Part shown: in pieces, positions 4,299 to 6,252 of the stretch
Layout: each line of letters starts with the position of its first letter
Numbering within the stretch: the first letter of the stretch is position 1
Source: Nitrospirae bacterium RBG_13_39_12
Lineage (GTDB): Bacteria > Nitrospirota > Thermodesulfovibrionia > Thermodesulfovibrionales > SM23-35
Length of the DNA: 6,252 bases
Reading direction: 5' to 3'
Assembly (NCBI GenBank): GCA_001805125.1
Contig: MHEF01000155.1
Location: 40,528 to 46,779 of the forward strand
Notes under the pieces: model-generated
What the model was told of the DNA's origin: nothing
Database searches by the model: none
What the model saw: the letters and a program-made list of their open reading frames with translations, nothing else
Position numbers and translations under genes: made by a program

Positions 4299-6252
4299 TT
4301 AAATAATCTTTATCCCTTCCCTTGTCCTTATCGACTCTTTGATTTTAAACGTGACCAGAGATGCCGAATAGATTTCCTCAAAACTGATGGGGGACGGCTT
4401 TCCCTGTTTTATTGCATCGAGATAGGCTTTTATCATTGTCTTCTGTCCCTTGTCCTGACTTACAAGCTTTTTAGTAAAAGTCTTTCCGCTTCCGTATATC
4501 TCAAGCTCCTTGAAATCTTTTAACACTCCTGTAAGTCCTGCCCTGTAGACTTCGATATATTCCTTGAAAATAGACTTTGAGCCTGTTGAGAAGTAGGATA
4601 TTGTTCCTATTGAGCCGTTCTCAAAAGAAAGACTCACGTTTACCGTGTCTTCTTTACCTTCAGGATCAGGCAATGCAGTTGCATAAACACTCTCAGGAAG
4701 CGAGCCATTCATATACGTCAGGTAATCAACAAAGTGACAGACTTCACCGATTATCCTTCCACCTCCGATTTCGTTATCCTGTATCCATGAGTTTGCAGGG
4801 ATATGACCGGCATTTATGCGGTAAACCATTGACATAGGCCCTTCACCGATTTTTTCCTTCAATATCTCAGTCAGCGGAGAAAAACGACGGTTGTAACCCA
4901 ACATTAAAAACGGCAAGTCAGAACTATGAATGATGAATTCAGAATCTTTCTTTCCTTCTATTTTATTCTTTACTTCTGTGTTCTGCTTTCTTCCTTCTGC
5001 ATTATCCTTTATTACTTCTTCATTCTTACTTCTTACTTCTGCATTATATGTCTCTACAATATGATCAAGCTCAGATTCTTTGAGGCACAGCGGTTTCTCG
5101 ACATAGACATTCTTTCCAGCCTTCAGTGCTTTCAGAACATATTCAGCATGGGTGTTGTGGCGTGTTGCTATGAAGACAGTGTTTATATCTTTGTTATCGA
5201 AAATATCTTTTTCATCAGATGTGCAGAATTCAAACCCGTATTTTTCAGCCACAGTCCTTGAGCTTGTTCCGGAGGAAGTCATGACGCCTTTCAAAACCAC
5301 ATCCTTGTCCCTGGGGATATTTGGAAGAAGATGACTCATCGCATAACTACCGGCGCCGATAAAAGCTATAGAGACAGATGATGGATGACGGATGACGGAT
5401 GATTGATAACGGATAAGAACTTTCTTACTTTCTATTTTCTTTTCTATATCGTATTCGATTAGAATGCCGATAAAGGGTTCCTTTCGTTCCATAATCATGT
5501 CATAAGCTTTTGAAGCATCATCCAGTTTGAAAACATGGGTCGTAAGGTAATCAATATCAATCTTTCCGGAATGTACAAGTTCCTGGAATGCCTGCATGTT
5601 TCTGTTCTCGGTCCATCTGACATACCCTACAGGGTAATCAATACCTTTTTCCTCATAGTTGATGTCATACCTGCCGGGACCATATGAGCAGGACATCCTT
5701 AATTCAAGCTCTTTTCTGTAATAATGCTCCCTGTCAAAACCTGTCGGCACATCACCAACAATAACAACCCTTCCCCTTTTCCTTGCTATCCTTCCGGCAA
5801 AGTTCACAGGGTCAAGACTGCCTGTTGCTGCTGAGATAATCACTGCGTCAACACCTATTTCATTGGTAAACTCATCTATCTTTTCAGCCAGTCCGGACTC
5901 TTCCCTGTTAAAAGCCAAATCCGCACAGTGTTCTCTAGCTATATCAACCATTCCTGAATCAATATCTATTCCAACAACCTTAACCCCGCCGGACCTCAGG
6001 ATTAGAGAAGTCAACTGACCGATAAGTCCAAGCCCTATAACTGCGCAGGTCTCTCCTATCTTTAAATCCGCCTGTCTTACTCCCTGAAGCGCAATCGCAC
6101 CAAGTGTGTTGTATGCCGCCCGCCTCATGTATGTCTGTACAAATTCGAAATTCGAAATTCGAAATTTGAAATTTTTGTTTATCGGTATTTTCACACACAG
6201 GTTTTCAGGCACCGCTATTATCTCTGCATGGTTCGCATATCCTCCACCGCCA
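4299..6252 (-). CDS. Bi-domain oxidoreductase: Zn-type ADH fused to Gfo/Idh/MocA (N-terminus off window)
   Basis: The frame is open from the window edge (6251) to TAA at 4301-4299, giving 650 residues; roughly the first hundred are missing. The GTG at 6212 is internal: upstream codons read GGGGYANHAEIIAV, part of the GroES-like ADH domain. An MDR Rossmann domain follows with VIGLGLIGQL (GxGxxG at fragment residues 73-78), a conserved SAATGSLDPVNFAGRIARK region and GDVPTGFDREHYYRKELE. The second domain begins IAFIGAGSYAMSHLLP, with the EKP motif (385-387) in VYVEKPLC, LGYNRRFSP, and GGGRIIGEVCHFVDYL (496-511) holding the usual substrate-site His and Asp. This fusion is a recognised family in surface-polysaccharide clusters and is thought to oxidise or epimerise a sugar with NAD(P); its substrate is unknown. 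Three short repeat insertions (fragment residues 27-37, 279-293 and 404-445) interrupt it at apparent loops and the inter-domain linker. Confidence 0.92.
   Translation of the reverse strand, partial: GGGGYANHAEIIAVPENLCVKIPINKNFKFRISNFEFVQTYMRRAAYNTLGAIALQGVRQADLKIGETCAVIGLGLIGQLTSLILRSGGVKVVGIDIDSGMVDIAREHCADLAFNREESGLAEKIDEFTNEIGVDAVIISAATGSLDPVNFAGRIARKRGRVVIVGDVPTGFDREHYYRKELELRMSCSYGPGRYDINYEEKGIDYPVGYVRWTENRNMQAFQELVHSGKIDIDYLTTHVFKLDDASKAYDMIMERKEPFIGILIEYDIEKKIESKKVLIRYQSSVIRHPSSVSIAFIGAGSYAMSHLLPNIPRDKDVVLKGVMTSSGTSSRTVAEKYGFEFCTSDEKDIFDNKDINTVFIATRHNTHAEYVLKALKAGKNVYVEKPLCLKESELDHIVETYNAEVRSKNEEVIKDNAEGRKQNTEVKNKIEGKKDSEFIIHSSDLPFLMLGYNRRFSPLTEILKEKIGEGPMSMVYRINAGHIPANSWIQDNEIGGGRIIGEVCHFVDYLTYMNGSLPESVYATALPDPEGKEDTVNVSLSFENGSIGTISYFSTGSKSIFKEYIEVYRAGLTGVLKDFKELEIYGSGKTFTKKLVSQDKGQKTMIKAYLDAIKQGKPSPISFEEIYSASLVTFKIKESIRTREGIKII
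4917..5043 (-). repeat. In-frame heptanucleotide array in the Gfo/Idh/MocA domain
   Basis: Ten consecutive 7-mers occupy 4974-5043; on the coding strand they are variants of GTAAGAA / TGCAGAA, all ending in AA and most ending in GAA. Translation gives 7-residue repeats beginning NAEVRSK and NEEVIKD, of form N-x-E-x-x-x-x. The purine-rich repeat then decays through 4946-4973 and ends in three other 7-mers, tatgaat, gatgaat and tcagaat on the plus strand (4925-4945), encoding DSEFIIHS. The whole insertion is about 42 residues (fragment 404-445), placed between the helix after EKPLC and the strand FLMLGYNRRFSP, where relatives have a short turn. Confidence 0.85.
5375..5416 (-). repeat. Six-unit heptanucleotide array in the inter-domain linker
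   Basis: On the plus strand the units are cagatga, tggatga, cggatga, cggatga, ttgataa and cggataa, exactly 42 bp. The coding strand reads repeated TCATCCG and encodes a peptide with SSVIRHPSSV (fragment residues 279-293, up to V293). It sits between the end of the alcohol dehydrogenase domain (GILIEYD) and the first strand of the Gfo/Idh/MocA domain (IAFIGAG). An adjacent A/G-rich coding-strand stretch (5417-5444) is a decayed array of the purine type. Confidence 0.88.
6141..6175 (-). repeat. Five-unit heptanucleotide array in the alcohol dehydrogenase domain
   Basis: Plus-strand units are aaattcg three times, then aaatttg and aaatttt. On the coding strand this is repeated CGAATTT and encodes NFKFRISNFEF (fragment residues 27-37). 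It lies just after VPENLCVKIP, where relatives have a short acidic stretch leading into the EAA-[FY]-TTLGAIALQG helix. Here that helix start reads MRRAAYNTLGAIALQG, so the array replaces or expands the connecting loop. Confidence 0.88.

Noticed and set aside
4974..5043. CRISPR-like array
   Set aside because: Units are 7 nt with no spacers and lie inside an open reading frame, so this is a micro-repeat.
4926..5261. Plus-strand 111-residue hydrophobic open frame
   Set aside because: It is a shadow of the oxidoreductase; its membrane-like composition comes from the pyrimidine-rich complement of the heptamer array.
5980..6198. Minus-strand 72-residue open frame in an alternative phase
   Set aside because: It overlaps the oxidoreductase in another frame and owes its length partly to the heptamer array, which is open in all phases.
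6210..6212. GTG codon as the start of the bi-domain oxidoreductase
   Set aside because: The frame stays open to the window edge, and the upstream codons (GGGGYANHAEIIAV) are a recognisable part of the alcohol dehydrogenase domain, so the true start is off the window.

Overview
The window is AT-rich bacterial DNA from a surface-polysaccharide (exopolysaccharide, capsule or O-antigen type) locus. Four polysaccharide genes lie on the minus strand. A small toxin-antitoxin pair and a short inverted-repeat element lie between them on, or next to, the plus strand. The gene families point to a Gram-negative, probably environmental bacterium. In-frame micro-repeat insertions like those seen here are familiar to me from genomes of uncultured Nitrospirota, Desulfobacterota, Omnitrophota and Brocadiales. 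That placement is an impression, not a determination.

Layout, in the direction of minus-strand transcription. (1) 6252-4299: a bi-domain oxidoreductase, a zinc-type alcohol dehydrogenase fused to a Gfo/Idh/MocA dehydrogenase; its N-terminus is off the window. (2) 4298-3545: an interruption holding a divergently transcribed Phd/YefM-like antitoxin and a RelE/ParE-like toxin (3643-4106), followed by a MITE-like element of about 134 bp (4105-4238). (3) 3544-2342: a conserved polysaccharide-cluster protein, VpsJ-like, with a probable alpha/alpha-toroid fold. (4) 2352-1621: a WecG/TagA/CpsF (GT26) glycosyltransferase overlapping the previous gene by 11 bp. (5) 1604 to before 1: a NodU/CmcH-type carbamoyltransferase whose last few tens of residues are off the window. 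Genes 3 to 5 are tightly packed and look like one operon. Together they suggest a sugar is oxidised or modified, transferred to a lipid-linked or growing glycan, and O-carbamoylated.

The most notable signal is four short tandem-repeat arrays inserted in frame in two of the polysaccharide genes. Three have a 7-nt unit (6141-6175, 5375-5416, 4974-5043) and one has a 15-nt unit made of 7+8 nt (3227-3286). They lie in predicted loops or the inter-domain linker, have different unit sequences, and leave the family motifs intact. In the longest array every third heptamer departs from the unit form that would give a TAA stop in that reading phase, so the frame stays open.

The second notable signal is the MITE-like element. 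It sits exactly on the toxin stop codon between two AAAT copies, and it replaces a TAA stop with a TAG stop without changing the protein. Gaps without genes are all shorter than 300 bp. The 4239-4298 gap shows nothing convincing beyond the right AAAT copy.
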